Below are positions 22,243 to 32,263 of a stretch of 64,000 nt of DNA, one piece after another (the first letter of the stretch is position 1; each line of letters starts with the position of its first letter). The stretch covers positions 62,001 through 126,000 of the forward strand of contig NZ_JADIJC010000009.1 in assembly GCF_015278255.1 (NCBI RefSeq), in the 5' to 3' direction. This DNA comes from Microbacterium hibisci. GTDB lineage: Bacteria; Actinomycetota; Actinomycetes; Actinomycetales; Microbacteriaceae. The notes under the pieces were generated by a model. It saw only the letters and a program-made list of their open reading frames with translations, did no database searches and had not been told where the DNA came from. The translations under genes and the position numbers were made by a program.

Positions 22243-23628
22243 TCAGGCCTTGGTCGCCGACCCGGTGGTCTTGGCGGCCGAGGGCTTCGCGGGGCGGGAT
22301 GCCGCGGCATCCGTCTTCGGGGCGCTCGTCGCCGTCGTCCGCGGCGCACGGGCGCGCGGGGCCGACGTGGCCGGGGCTTCGGCCGCAGGCGCCGACACCC
22401 CGACGGGCACGAGACGCTGCAGCTGCGTGACGTGGCGAGGTTCGAGCTCGGCGATGGACGAGACGCCCAGGAGCTTCATGGTGCGCTCGATCTCGCTGCG
22501 CAGGATCGCGATGGTCCGGTCGACGCCCTGGCGCCCGCCCGCCATCAGGCCGTACAGGTAGGCGCGCCCGATCAGCGTGAACTTCGCACCTAGCGCGATC
22601 GACGCCACGATGTCGGCGCCGTTCATGATCCCGGTGTCGACCATGACGGTCGCGTCCTTGCCGACCTCGCGGACGACCTCGGGCAGCAGGCGGAACGGGA
22701 TGGGCGCGCGGTCGAGCTGACGGCCGCCGTGGTTCGACAGGATGATGCCGTCCACCCCGGCGTCGATGAGACGCTTCGAGTCCGCGACGTTCTGCACGCC
22801 CTTGACGACGATCTTGCCGGGCCAGATGTCGCGGATGATCGCGAGGTCGTCGTAGCTGATCGTCGGGTCCATCGCGGCATTGAGCAGCTCGCCGACGGTG
22901 CCTCCGGTGGTCGAGAGCGAGGCGAACTCGAGCTTGGGCGTGGTGAGGAAGTCGTACCACCACCACGGACGCGGGATCGCGTTGATGATCGTGCCGAGGG
23001 TCAGCTGCGGCGGGATCGAGAAGCCGTTGCGCTTGTCGCGCAGACGAGCGCCCGCGACCGGGGTGTCGACCGTGAACTGCAGGGTGTCGAAGCCGGCCTC
23101 GGCGGCACGGCGTGCGAGGTTGTACGAGATCTCGCGGTCGCGCATGACGTACAGCTGGAACCAGTTGCGCCCGTTCGGGTTGGCCGCCTTGACGCCCTCG
23201 ATGGACGTCGTGCCGAGCGTCGAGAGCGTGAACGGGATGCCGGCGGCACCGGCCGCGCCGGCACCGGCGATCTCACCCTCGGTCTGCATGAGCCGCGTGA
23301 AGCCGGTGGGCGCGATGCCGAAGGGCAGAGCGGACGGGCCGCCGAGGATCTCGGTGGACATGTCGACGTTCTCGGCCGGACGCAGCACATCGGGGTGGAA
23401 CTCGACGTCTTCGAACGCCTGGCGGGCGCGCGCGAGCGACAGCTCGCCCTCGGCGGCGCCGTCGGTGTAGTCGAAGGCGGCCTTGGGCGTACGGCGCTTG
23501 GCGATCGTGCGCAGGTCGTAGATCGTGAGCGCGGCGTCGAGGCGGCGCTTGCGGGCGTCGAGCTCGGGCTTCTTGAACTGCATGAGCTCGAGGAGCTCGG
23601 CGGGCCTGGGGAACTGGCGGGTGACCAT
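22243..23628 (-). CDS. lldD: FMN-dependent alpha-hydroxy-acid dehydrogenase, L-lactate dehydrogenase type
   Basis: A 461-residue enzyme of the lactate dehydrogenase/glycolate oxidase family oxidising 2-hydroxy acids, probably L-lactate. The FMN barrel includes [13 protein letters not shown] and the catalytic His300 in SNHGGRQLD, with an adjacent Arg for substrate binding. The last ~60 residues are an Ala/Pro/Lys-rich tail not needed by the family and perhaps nucleic-acid or membrane contacting. It is encoded 18 bases after a FadR-type regulator and is probably controlled by it. Other 2-hydroxy acids, or an MftD-like role, remain possible; no mycofactocin genes are in the window. Confidence 0.82.
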   Translation of the reverse strand: MVTRQFPRPAELLELMQFKKPELDARKRRLDAALTIYDLRTIAKRRTPKAAFDYTDGAAEGELSLARARQAFEDVEFHPDVLRPAENVDMSTEILGGPSALPFGIAPTGFTRLMQTEGEIAGAGAAGAAGIPFTLSTLGTTSIEGVKAANPNGRNWFQLYVMRDREISYNLARRAAEAGFDTLQFTVDTPVAGARLRDKRNGFSIPPQLTLGTIINAIPRPWWWYDFLTTPKLEFASLSTTGGTVGELLNAAMDPTISYDDLAIIRDIWPGKIVVKGVQNVADSKRLIDAGVDGIILSNHGGRQLDRAPIPFRLLPEVVREVGKDATVMVDTGIMNGADIVASIALGAKFTLIGRAYLYGLMAGGRQGVDRTIAILRSEIERTMKLLGVSSIAELEPRHVTQLQRLVPVGVSAPAAEAPATSAPRARAPRTTATSAPKTDAAASRPAKPSAAKTTGSATKA

Positions 23629-23646
23629 GAATCTCTCTCCGATGGG

Positions 23647-24429
23647 TCAGGTCTGCGGCGGGGCTGAGGCGACGGCGGCGGCAGGGGTGCGAGCGAGGCC
23701 CGCTGCCGCGTAGTAGCCGACGATGTGGTCATGGACGAGGCGGCGTGCGCCGGCGGCGTCGCCGGCGTCGACCGCGTCGAGGATGGCGTGGTGCTCGCGG
23801 CGCAGGCGGGCGGCCGCGGCATCCCACTCGGCGATACCGGCCGCTCCCGCTTGCACGTACGACTCGATCGCCGTGCGCAGGCCCGCCATCATCGCCCCGA
23901 TGACGACGTTGCCCGACGCCTCGGCCAGCGCCAGGTGCAGCTGCGCGTCGAGGGCAAGGAACTCCGGGGGCGTGAGGTCGTCCACGTCCATGGCGTCGAG
24001 CACCGCACGCGCGCGGTCGGTCGAGCGGTCGGGATCGGCCGCCACGGCGTCGACGACGGCGGTCTCGAGCACCAGGCGCGTCGCGACCACGTCGTCGAGG
24101 GGGAAACCCTGCGCGGCCACCTGCAGGCGCAGCAGCGCCGACATGCCGCCCTCGGGCGTCGCGATGATGATGGCGCCCGACGTCGGCCCCGAGCCCGTGC
24201 CGGTGCGGATGAGCCCCATCACCTCGAGCACCCGGAGCGCCTCCCGGACGCTCGATCGGCCGACGCCCAGCGTGCTCGCGAGCTCACGCTCGGGCGCCAG
24301 CCGGTCGCCGGGCTTGAGGGTGCCGTCGAGGAGGTCGGTCTCGATCTTCTCGAGCACGACCCGCCACGCGCGCGCGGGCGCCACCGCGGGCGCAGGCGCA
24401 GGCGCAGGCGATTCGGGGATACCGGCCAC
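23647..24429 (-). CDS. FadR-type GntR transcriptional regulator of the lactate operon
   Basis: A 260-residue regulator. A ~20-residue Ala/Pro-rich start precedes the GntR winged helix (LKPGDRLAPERELASTLGVGRSSVREALRVLE), and a FadR C-terminal (FCD) all-helical effector domain follows. In such regulators the FCD domain binds a small acid; LldR binds lactate. The GTG at 24429 has GAGGAG five bases upstream. It precedes the flavoenzyme gene in one operon, and two matching operators lie upstream of its own start, which indicates autoregulation. Confidence 0.85.
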   Translation of the reverse strand: MAGIPESPAPAPAPAVAPARAWRVVLEKIETDLLDGTLKPGDRLAPERELASTLGVGRSSVREALRVLEVMGLIRTGTGSGPTSGAIIIATPEGGMSALLRLQVAAQGFPLDDVVATRLVLETAVVDAVAADPDRSTDRARAVLDAMDVDDLTPPEFLALDAQLHLALAEASGNVVIGAMMAGLRTAIESYVQAGAAGIAEWDAAAARLRREHHAILDAVDAGDAAGARRLVHDHIVGYYAAAGLARTPAAAVASAPPQT

Positions 24430-24481
24430 GGATCTCCTCGTCGATGTCGGATCCGGCGCCCTCCCCTTCGAAGGGCACGGT

Positions 24482-24517
24482 GTGGTCAGACCACGATAGC
24501 CTGTGGTCGGACCACAG
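24482..24517. promoter_or_regulatory. Two FadR/LldR-type operators upstream of the GntR gene
   Basis: Two palindromes, GTGGTCAGACCAC (24482-24494) and CTGTGGTCGGACCACAG (24501-24517), share TGGTCnGACCA, the form of FadR/LldR family sites. Their centres are 21 bases apart, two helical turns, so two dimers would bind the same face. They lie between the regulator gene and the divergent DUF1295 gene and could affect both. Confidence 0.8.
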
Positions 24518-24569
24518 GCAACCCGCGGGACCGCGGATGCCGCGCGGCCCCGGGCGCTAACCTGACCCC

Positions 24570-25400
24570 ATGGATCCCCTCGCCCTCGTCCTGATCGTGG
24601 CCGGCGTGTCCGCCGCATTCTGCTGGATCACCTCCCTCATCACCCACGAGACGTCGTGGATCGACCGGCTCTGGTCGATCGTCCCCGTGATCTACGTGTG
24701 GGTGTTCACCGTCTCGGCGCTGCTCTCCGGCGCCGACGCCACCCGCCTTGTGGTGATGGCGGTGCTCGTCACGGCGTGGGGCGTCCGGCTGACCTTCAAC
24801 TTCGCCCGCAAGGGCGGCTACACCGGCATGGAGGACTACCGCTGGGCGATCCTCCGCGGCCGCATGACGACGTGGCAGTTCCAGCTCTTCAACCTGCTGT
24901 TCATCGTGGGCTTCCAGAGCGCGCTGCTGGTGCTCATCGCCCTGCCCGCCTACATCGCCTGGCAGCATCCGGCGCCTTTCACGGGATGGGATGCCGTGTT
25001 CTCGGTGCTCTTCGCCGCGTTCCTCGTGGGCGAGACCGCGGCCGACGAGCAGCAGTGGCGATTCCACCAGGCGAAGAAGGCAGCCGGCGGCACGCTCGCG
25101 CCCGGCTTCCTCACCACCGGCCTCTTCGCCTATAGCCGCCACCCCAACTTCTTCTTCGAGCAGGCGCAGTGGTGGGCGTTCTACGCGCTCGGAGCGGTAG
25201 CGCTCGTCGCGGACGGCGGCAGCTGGCTGAACTGGACGATCGCGGGGCCGGCGCTGCTGACCGTGCTGTTCATCGGCTCGACGGTCTTCACCGAGTCCAT
25301 CTCGGCGGCGAAGTACCCCGCCTACCGGGAGTACCAGCGGACGACCTCGATGCTCGTGCCGCTCCCCCGCCGACGCGGACGGGCGCCCGAGCCGGCGTGA
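24570..25400 (+). CDS. DUF1295 membrane protein, steroid 5-alpha-reductase-like
   Basis: A 276-residue protein with about six or seven hydrophobic segments and the DUF1295 sequence WSIVPVIYVWVF, GGYTGMEDYRW and the C-terminal GLFAYSRHPNFFFEQ...W that resembles the NADPH-binding part of steroid reductases and isoprenylcysteine methyltransferases. The substrate is unknown. It starts 52 bases from the nearest FadR-type operator and is divergent from the lactate regulator, so shared control is possible but unproven. Confidence 0.82.
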   Translation: MDPLALVLIVAGVSAAFCWITSLITHETSWIDRLWSIVPVIYVWVFTVSALLSGADATRLVVMAVLVTAWGVRLTFNFARKGGYTGMEDYRWAILRGRMTTWQFQLFNLLFIVGFQSALLVLIALPAYIAWQHPAPFTGWDAVFSVLFAAFLVGETAADEQQWRFHQAKKAAGGTLAPGFLTTGLFAYSRHPNFFFEQAQWWAFYALGAVALVADGGSWLNWTIAGPALLTVLFIGSTVFTESISAAKYPAYREYQRTTSMLVPLPRRRGRAPEPA

Positions 25401-25418
25401 CCCGAGGTGGCGCGGCCG

Positions 25419-26066
25419 CTACTCGAGGCGGCCGCCGGACGCGCGCAGGTAGTCCTCCGCGCACAGCGATTCATACGTGACGCGCGCGGTCGAGAGCTCG
25501 TCGATGGCGACCTGGTCGCCGTCGAAGACGAACCGGCCGCCCACCAGGCGCGCGTTGAACAGCGCCTTGCGACCGCACCGGCAGATGGTCTTGAGCTCTT
25601 CGAGGCTGTGTGCCAGTTCGAGCAGGCGCGCTGAGCCGGGGAACGCCTGGGTCTGGAAATCGGTGCGGATGCCGTAGGCCAGCACCGGCACGCCGTCCAT
25701 CACGACGATCCGCAGGAGGTCGTCCACCTGGCGGCGGGTGAGGAACTGCGCCTCGTCGATGAGAAGGCACGCGACGTCGACCTCGTGCTCCTCGGACTCC
25801 GGCACGAGCGTGGCCGCGGCATCCGCCTTCACTCGGGCGCGATGCTCCGCGAACAGCGCGCGGAGGTCGTCGTCGGGGCCGATGAGGAAGTCGACCGTCC
25901 GCTTCACGCCGAGGCGGCTGTCGATCTGGTCGGCGCCCTTGGTGTCGATCGCGGGTTTCGCCAGCAGCACGTGCTGGCCGCGCTCCTCGTAGTTGTACGC
26001 GGCCTGCAGGAGCGACGTCGACTTGCCGGAGTTCATCGCCCCGTAGCGGAAGTAGAGCTTGGCCAC
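25419..26066 (-). CDS. tdk: Thymidine kinase (type II)
   Basis: A 215-residue kinase that salvages thymidine to dTMP. The P-loop GAMNSGKSTSLLQ, the Walker B-like CLLIDEAQFLT and the substrate loop near AFPGSARLLELA are present. As in E. coli Tdk, the first Cys pair is CRC (ICRCGRKA); the second zinc pair normally CxxH is degraded to CAED, so structural zinc binding is doubtful. I chose the GTG at 26066 because the family begins at this point. It converges with the DUF1295 gene, 18 bases away. Confidence 0.92.
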   Translation of the reverse strand: MAKLYFRYGAMNSGKSTSLLQAAYNYEERGQHVLLAKPAIDTKGADQIDSRLGVKRTVDFLIGPDDDLRALFAEHRARVKADAAATLVPESEEHEVDVACLLIDEAQFLTRRQVDDLLRIVVMDGVPVLAYGIRTDFQTQAFPGSARLLELAHSLEELKTICRCGRKALFNARLVGGRFVFDGDQVAIDELSTARVTYESLCAEDYLRASGGRLE

Positions 26067-26127
26067 GGATCGAGCGTAGTCGGTGGCCGGCGCCCGCCTG
26101 ATCGCCGTGGCATCGGCCCGGCGAACC

Positions 26128-26565
26128 CTAGGCGCCGAGCGTGCCGCGCTCCCACGACTCGACGTCGCCGGGCGTCTCGAAGAAGCTCGGCGCGGGCGGT
26201 GCGATCCCGGGGAGGCGCGGGAGCCACGCCGCATCACGCTCGCTCACCTTCGCGCGCAGGTGCGCGAGCTCGAACGCGAGCTGACCCGTCGTGACGGGAA
26301 TGCCGGGGTTCGCGGCATCCGTTCGCAGCACGCGCGACTCGTCGAACGCGTAACCGCGGCGCGACGCCTCCGCACGCAGGGCCATGAGGAAGTGGCCGAT
26401 CGCATCCAGCGGGTCGGCGGTCGCGCGGAAGCGCACCAGCTGCGGGTGGTTCGTGTACCCGCGGGTGCCGCCCGCGAGCACGCGCTGGGCGAGCAGCCCC
26501 TCACGCCAGGAAGCGATCAGCGCCATCCTGTCGAGGACCGACGGATGCACCGACCACAGCCGCAT
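26128..26565 (-). CDS. Pyrimidine-dimer DNA glycosylase family protein
   Basis: A 145-residue protein of the endonuclease V-like pyrimidine excision family (Pyr_excise), which cuts out UV-induced pyrimidine dimers. It starts MRLWSVHPSVLDRMAL and has WREGLLAQRVL and GYTNHPQLVRF as in related proteins. The real catalytic set of T4 endonuclease V (N-terminal Thr, Glu23) is not clearly present, so activity is inferred from the family only. Nine bases separate it from the stop codon of mqo upstream, so the two may be co-transcribed. Confidence 0.75.
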   Translation of the reverse strand: MRLWSVHPSVLDRMALIASWREGLLAQRVLAGGTRGYTNHPQLVRFRATADPLDAIGHFLMALRAEASRRGYAFDESRVLRTDAANPGIPVTTGQLAFELAHLRAKVSERDAAWLPRLPGIAPPAPSFFETPGDVESWERGTLGA

Positions 26566-26574
26566 GGGCGCGCG

Positions 26575-28101
26575 TCAGGCGGTGAGTGCGAGGGCCTCGG
26601 CCGTCTCGTCGAGCGTCTCGCGCGCGACCTCGGGACGGGCGTTGAGCGTGTCGCCGTAGCTCGGGATCAGCTCGCGCAGGCGGGGCTCCCAGGCGTCGAT
26701 GCGGTCGGGGAAGCAGGTCTTCAGCAGCCCCAGCATGATCGACACGGCGGTGGAGGCTCCCGGGGACGCCCCGAGAAGACCCGCGATCGTGCCGTCGGCG
26801 CCGGTGACGACCTCGGTGCCGAATTGGAGGATGCCGCCCTTCTCGGGGTCCTTCTTCATGACCTGCGCGCGCTGACCGGCCTGGATGATCTCCCAGTCCT
26901 CGTCCTTCGCGGTGGGCATGAACACGCGAAGGCTGTCGACCTTCTTCTTGTGGTTCTTCAGCAGCTCGCCGACGAGGTAGGAGATGAGGCTGGGGTTATC
27001 CCATGCGACCTTCAACATGGGACCGAGGTTGCCGGGACGCACCTGGCCGACGATGTCGAACCACGAGCCGGTCTTGAGGAACTTCGGGCTGAACGTCGCG
27101 AACGGGCCGAACAGCAGCGACGCCTCGCCGTCCACGACACGGGTGTCGAGGTGCGGCACCGACATGGGCGGCGCGCCGACGGAGGCCTGCGAGTACACCT
27201 TGGCCTTGTGCTGCGCCACGACCGCGGGGTTCGAGGTCTTCAGGAACTGGCCGCCGATCGGGAACACCCCGTAGCCCGAGATCTCGGGGATGCCCGAGCG
27301 CTGCAGCAGCTTGAGCGCCCAGCCGCCCGCGCCGACGAAGACGAACTTCGCCCGGATCTCGCCCGGCGTGCGGCCCACGGTGCGACGGTACTTCACGCGC
27401 CAGGTGCCGTCGGGCAGGCGCTTGAGGCTGCGCACCTCGGTGTTGGTGCGGACGTCGGCGCCGTTCTCGGCGAGGCGGTCGACCAGCTGGCGGGTGAGGG
27501 CGCCGAAGTCGACGTCGGTGCCGGCCGGCACGCGCGTGGCGGCGAACGGCTCGCCCTTGCGGCGCTTCTGCATGAGCAGCGGCGCCCAGGTGTTGATGAC
27601 GCGGGAGTCCTCGCTGTACTCGATGCCCGCGAAGAGCGGCTCATCCTTCAGCGCCTCGTAGCGCTTCTTGAGGTAGGCGACGTCCTTCTCGCCGCGCACG
27701 AACGTCATGTGGGGCGTCGAGTTGATGAACGTCGACGGCGCGTCGAGGACGCCGGCCTCGACGAGCGACGACCACAGCTGGCGGCTCTGCTGGAACTGCT
27801 CGTTGATCGAGATGGCCTTCGCCGGATCCAGCGGGCCGCCGTCCTTGCTGTCGGGCATGTAGTTCAGCTCGCAGAGCGCGGCGTGGCCCGTGCCCGCGTT
27901 GTTCCACGGGTTCGAGCTCTCCAGCGCGACGTCGCTCAGCCGCTCGAACAGCGCGATGTCGAGATCGGGCTGCAGCTGCTGGAGCAGGGTGCCGAGCGTC
28001 GCGCTCATGATGCCGCCGCCGATCAGCAGGACGTCGACGGTTCCCGTGGGGAGATCGCTGTCGTCAGGGCTGGGCAGGGCGTCGGAGGGCTTCTCGGTCA
28101 C
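26575..28101 (-). CDS. mqo: Malate:quinone oxidoreductase
   Basis: A 508-residue FAD enzyme on the inner face of the membrane that oxidises malate to oxaloacetate and passes electrons to menaquinone. The FAD-binding start VDVLLIGGGIMSATLG, ESSNPWNNAGTGHAALCELNY and the C-terminal FGTEVVTGADGTIAGLLGASPGAST are classic Mqo signatures, and the length is typical. It sits downstream of asd, separated by a terminator, so it has its own transcript. Confidence 0.95.
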   Translation of the reverse strand: MTEKPSDALPSPDDSDLPTGTVDVLLIGGGIMSATLGTLLQQLQPDLDIALFERLSDVALESSNPWNNAGTGHAALCELNYMPDSKDGGPLDPAKAISINEQFQQSRQLWSSLVEAGVLDAPSTFINSTPHMTFVRGEKDVAYLKKRYEALKDEPLFAGIEYSEDSRVINTWAPLLMQKRRKGEPFAATRVPAGTDVDFGALTRQLVDRLAENGADVRTNTEVRSLKRLPDGTWRVKYRRTVGRTPGEIRAKFVFVGAGGWALKLLQRSGIPEISGYGVFPIGGQFLKTSNPAVVAQHKAKVYSQASVGAPPMSVPHLDTRVVDGEASLLFGPFATFSPKFLKTGSWFDIVGQVRPGNLGPMLKVAWDNPSLISYLVGELLKNHKKKVDSLRVFMPTAKDEDWEIIQAGQRAQVMKKDPEKGGILQFGTEVVTGADGTIAGLLGASPGASTAVSIMLGLLKTCFPDRIDAWEPRLRELIPSYGDTLNARPEVARETLDETAEALALTA

Positions 28102-28188
28102 CAGACGATTCTAGTTCGGCTGGAAAGCACCCCTGACCGGGGGCGGGGCCTCCCCCGGCAAATTCGGGGGTTCTTGCCGGAATGACAA

Positions 28189-28223
28189 GCGAGCGGATGC
28201 CGCGGCCCGCGGAATCCGCTCGC
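28189..28223 (-). terminator. asd terminator, GGATGCCGC type
   Basis: A 16-bp stem GCGAGCGGATGCCGCG with one mismatch and loop GCC, 24 bases after the asd stop codon and before mqo. Confidence 0.8.
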
Positions 28224-28246
28224 TTCCGAGTCGTCGGGAGGGAACG

Positions 28247-29326
<1,080 letters not shown>

Positions 29327-29484
29327 TCAGCGTGGGAGCACAAGCGTGGAGCGGACGCGCGGGCACCGTCGGACGCGCGGGGTTTGGGCGATTCTACCGG
29401 CCCTCTCTGCGGGGCGATGCGGTGTTACCGGCCCCGAGCGGCCAGTGTGCGTGCGAATCCTGCCTTTCGCCGGCGCGGGAGCGC

Positions 29485-29560
29485 CCGGATCAGGAGATCT
29501 CGCCGGTACGGGACGAATGTGCGGGGGTCGACCTGTTCCCGCCGGATCTCCTGATTCCGG
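29485..29560. repeat. Intergenic palindromic repeat, copy B (about 76 bp)
   Basis: The left arm CCGGATCAGGAGATCTCGCCGG and the right arm CCGGCGG...complement, ending GGATCTCCTGATTCCGG, form an imperfect inverted repeat with centre near 29522. It shares the ATCAGG-GATC arm core and length with copies at 7052-7130 and 40334-40409. It lies between asd and the DHFR-like gene. Confidence 0.78.
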
Positions 29561-29567
29561 ATGCCTC

Positions 29568-30137
29568 TCACCGGCGCCGGTACTCGTTCATCACGACGCC
29601 CGACTCGAACGCGCGCGAGCGCTCGAGAGCGAACGCCTCGGGGGCATACCCGCCGGCGAACAGCGGCAGCCCGTCGCCGAAGACGATCGGATTCACCTTG
29701 AGCACCAGGCGGTCGATGTCATCCCGGAGCTGCGCGGCGAGAACTCCCCCGCCGCACAGCCAGATGTCGGCGCCGGGCCGCGATCTGAGGTCGGCCACGA
29801 CGCCGCGCGGATCGTCGGCGGTGACACGGACGGCCCCGCCGACCTCGCGCGAGGCGGGCGTCCGCGAGAACACGATCTGCTCGAGATGGGGGTAGGGGTC
29901 GTCGGTGAGCGGCAGACCCGCCGCGAACGTGTTCCAGCCCATGAGCACCGTCGAGAAGCGGCCGCGCGGCTGTGTCATGCCCAGCGCGTCGTACAGCGGG
30001 CCCGGCACCGTGTCGGCCCAGTCCGCGTTGATCACGTCGAAGTGGTCGCCTTCGACCGGGAAGGCGTCGAAGGCGCCGTCCGGCGCGGCGATGCGTCCGT
30101 CGAGCGAGACGGCGGCGTAGTAGACGAGTTCGCGCAT
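29568..30137 (-). CDS. Dihydrofolate-reductase-like protein (RibD C-terminal fold)
   Basis: A 189-residue NADPH-dependent reductase of the DHFR/RibD-C group. MRELVYYAAVSLDGRIAAPDG at the start, VLMGWNTFAAG, and the nucleotide-binding IWLCGGGVLA are characteristic. The real substrate of these stand-alone proteins is usually unknown, and it is not a typical FolA. It diverges from a TetR regulator with a 73-base promoter region that carries palindromic operators, so it is probably the TetR target. Confidence 0.8.
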   Translation of the reverse strand: MRELVYYAAVSLDGRIAAPDGAFDAFPVEGDHFDVINADWADTVPGPLYDALGMTQPRGRFSTVLMGWNTFAAGLPLTDDPYPHLEQIVFSRTPASREVGGAVRVTADDPRGVVADLRSRPGADIWLCGGGVLAAQLRDDIDRLVLKVNPIVFGDGLPLFAGGYAPEAFALERSRAFESGVVMNEYRRR

Positions 30138-30152
30138 GCGATTCCTTTCACA

Positions 30153-30189
30153 ACAGATGTCGTGGTTACGAATCTACGACATCTGTCGT
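30153..30189. promoter_or_regulatory. Palindromic operators between the DHFR-like and TetR genes
   Basis: The 11-mer ACAGATGTCGT at 30153-30163 recurs inverted as ACGACATCTGT at 30176-30186 with a 12-base spacer. The second copy is itself part of the palindrome ACGACA-TC-TGTCGT (30176-30189). These are likely two TetR dimer sites covering both divergent promoters. Confidence 0.75.
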
Positions 30190-30210
30190 GGATTCGCTAG
30201 AGTGACGTGC

Positions 30211-30807
30211 ATGGCACGCAACGACGATCGGCGACAGCTGCTCGCGGACGCCGGCATCGCGGTCCTTGCCGCTGACGGGATGCGCGGACTGACGCACCGG
30301 GCGGTGGACGCCCGCGCGGGCGTGCCCACGGGCACGGCGTCCAACTACTTCCGCAGCCGCGAGGCGCTCGTGGCGGCGCTGGTGCAGCGGATCGGCGAGC
30401 GGCTCGCTCCCGATCCGGCGGTACAGGCGAAATGGCGGGATCGCGCCCCCGGCCCCGCCCTCTTCGCGGACTACACGCGCGACATCGTGCGCCGGCTCAC
30501 CGCCGAGCGCGACGTCACCCTCGCCCTCTTCACGCTGCGGCTAGAAGCGGCACGCTCCCCCGCGATCGCGACAGCGCTCGGCGACTGGATGCGCGCGGGC
30601 TTCGCGGCCGACGTCGCGTTCAACCGCGCGGCCGGCCTACCCGGCGATGCGTTCGAGATCGCGCTCTTCCACTACGCCATCGAGGGGCTGATCCTGGATC
30701 GGCTGACGGTGTCGATCGACCCGCAGACCTCGACGGACACGATCGTCGAAGCCCTCGTGGAAGGGCTGCTGGGCGACCCTGCCGGCGACGGCGAACGCCG
30801 GGAATGA
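30211..30807 (+). CDS. TetR family transcriptional regulator
   Basis: A 198-residue repressor. The N-terminal helix-turn-helix region reads GLTHRAVDARAGVPTGTASNYFRSREALV, with the typical YF pair that follows the recognition helix; the rest is a helical ligand domain (ERDVTLALFTLRLEAARSP). I chose the ATG at 30211 because an upstream in-frame ATG at 30136 would place coding sequence over the operators. The ligand is unknown. A GGATGCC-type hairpin follows. Confidence 0.88.
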   Translation: MARNDDRRQLLADAGIAVLAADGMRGLTHRAVDARAGVPTGTASNYFRSREALVAALVQRIGERLAPDPAVQAKWRDRAPGPALFADYTRDIVRRLTAERDVTLALFTLRLEAARSPAIATALGDWMRAGFAADVAFNRAAGLPGDAFEIALFHYAIEGLILDRLTVSIDPQTSTDTIVEALVEGLLGDPAGDGERRE

Positions 30808-30808
30808 G

Positions 30809-30833
30809 CGGATGCCTCGGGTCGAGGCATCCG
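30809..30833. terminator. Terminator between tetR and lysC, GGATGCC type
   Basis: A perfect 11-bp stem CGGATGCCTCG with loop GGT between convergent genes. Loop and stem resemble the terminator at 4171-4213. Confidence 0.8.
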
Positions 30834-30853
30834 TCATCCGCGATCTCGTGGGG

Positions 30854-31372
30854 TCAGCGGCCGGTGCCGGCGTAGACCGTCGCCTCGATGTCGCCGTCGA
30901 GTCCGTACGCCGTGTGGACGACGCGTGCGGCCTCGGCGAGGTCGTCGCCACGCACCACGACCGAGATGCGGATCTCGGAGGTAGAAATCATCTCGATGTT
31001 GATGCCCGCGACCGACAGCGCCTCGAACAGCGTCGCCGAGACGCCCGAATGCGTGCGCATCCCGGCGCCGACGACCGACAGCTTGCCGATCTGGTCGTCG
31101 TGGACGAGGTTCTGGAAGCCGATCTCGGCCTGGTCGCCGGCGAGAGCCTTGAGCGCCGTCGCGGCGTCGGTCTTCGGCAGCGTGAAGGAGATGTCGGTGC
31201 GGCCGGTGGTCGCTGCCGACACGTTCTGCACGATCATGTCGACGTTGGCGCCGGACTTCGCGACGACCTTGAAGATCTCGGCGGCCTTGCCAGGCACGTC
31301 CGGCACGCCGATCACGGTGATCTTGGCCTGGCCGAGGTCGGTGGCGACGCCGGCGACGATGGGCTCTTCCAT
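30854..31372 (-). CDS. Aspartate kinase beta subunit from an internal lysC start
   Basis: The in-frame ATG at 31372 ([13 protein letters not shown]) is preceded by a purine-rich GAGGGGGAG five bases upstream, stronger than the ribosome-binding site of the full gene. It would give a 172-residue protein made of the two ACT domains only. Alpha2beta2 aspartate kinases from overlapping genes are established in Corynebacterium and Bacillus, so this is a likely second product. Confidence 0.7.
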   Translation of the reverse strand: MEEPIVAGVATDLGQAKITVIGVPDVPGKAAEIFKVVAKSGANVDMIVQNVSAATTGRTDISFTLPKTDAATALKALAGDQAEIGFQNLVHDDQIGKLSVVGAGMRTHSGVSATLFEALSVAGINIEMISTSEIRISVVVRGDDLAEAARVVHTAYGLDGDIEATVYAGTGR

Positions 31373-32155
31373 CGCTTCTCCCCCTCTTCCGTCGGGAACT
31401 GTGGCCTCGGGGACGTTCATCCCGGGGCCGAGCACATAGGTCCCCACGCCCGAGCTGAACGTGGAGCGGGCGTGGATCAGCACGCCATGGCGGCGTGCGT
31501 ACTCGACGGCGCGGATGTACAGCACCTTCGCACCGTTGGCGGCGAGCTCGAGCATCTCCTCCGCCGAGACGACGCTCAGCTTCTTCGCGTTCGGCACGAC
31601 GCGCGGGTCGGCGGTGAAGATGCCGTCGACATCGCTGTAGATCTCGCAGACGTCGGCCTCGAGCGCCGCGGCGAGCGCCACCGCGGTGGTGTCGGAGCCG
31701 CCGCGGCCGAGCGTCGTGATGTCGCGGGTGTCGCGATTGAAGCCCTGGAAGCCGGCGACGATGACGATCGCACCCTCGTCGAGCGCCTCTCGCAGGCGGA
31801 TCGGGGTGACATCGACGATGCGCGCCGAGCCGTGGTCGGCGGTCGTGATCATGCCGGCCTGGCTGCCGGTGAACGAGCGAGCCTCGAAGCCCATCGAGTG
31901 GATGGCCATCGCCAGCAGCGCCATCGAGATGCGCTCGCCGCTCGAGAGCAGCATGTCGAGCTCACGCGGCGCGGGGATCGGCGCGACCTGCCCGGCGAGG
32001 TCGAGCAGCTCGTCGGTCGTGTCGCCCATCGCGCTCACGGCGACGACGACGTCGTGGCCGGCACGGCGCGTGTCGACGATGCGCTTCGCGACGCGCTTGA
32101 TGCTCTCGGCATCAGCGACCGAAGATCCGCCGTACTTCTGGACGATCAGCGCCAC
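30854..32155 (-). CDS. lysC: Aspartate kinase (alpha subunit, full length)
   Basis: A 433-residue kinase that commits aspartate to the lysine/threonine/methionine branch. It starts [15 protein letters not shown] with the catalytic KYGGSS, has [15 protein letters not shown] (nucleotide site) and two ACT domains in the last ~170 residues that bind feedback amino acids. The GTG at 32155 has GGAG upstream; a GTG at 32167 is an alternative. As in Corynebacterium, an internal start with a strong Shine-Dalgarno would make a separate beta subunit from the ACT part. Confidence 0.95.
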   Translation of the reverse strand: MALIVQKYGGSSVADAESIKRVAKRIVDTRRAGHDVVVAVSAMGDTTDELLDLAGQVAPIPAPRELDMLLSSGERISMALLAMAIHSMGFEARSFTGSQAGMITTADHGSARIVDVTPIRLREALDEGAIVIVAGFQGFNRDTRDITTLGRGGSDTTAVALAAALEADVCEIYSDVDGIFTADPRVVPNAKKLSVVSAEEMLELAANGAKVLYIRAVEYARRHGVLIHARSTFSSGVGTYVLGPGMNVPEATVPDGRGGEAMEEPIVAGVATDLGQAKITVIGVPDVPGKAAEIFKVVAKSGANVDMIVQNVSAATTGRTDISFTLPKTDAATALKALAGDQAEIGFQNLVHDDQIGKLSVVGAGMRTHSGVSATLFEALSVAGINIEMISTSEIRISVVVRGDDLAEAARVVHTAYGLDGDIEATVYAGTGR

Positions 32156-32263
32156 ATCGAACTCCACGCGTGTCAAGGGCAGGCGAGAACGGATGCCGCA
32201 CCCAACCGTCCATCTTACGGATGAGCTCATGCGCCCCCGGCCATGTGTCGGGCGCGGGCCGTG

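Noticed and set aside
25419..26066. Thymidine kinase lacking a normal zinc site as a defective gene
   Set aside because: E. coli Tdk also has a CxC at the first pair and all catalytic motifs are intact, so I treat it as functional.
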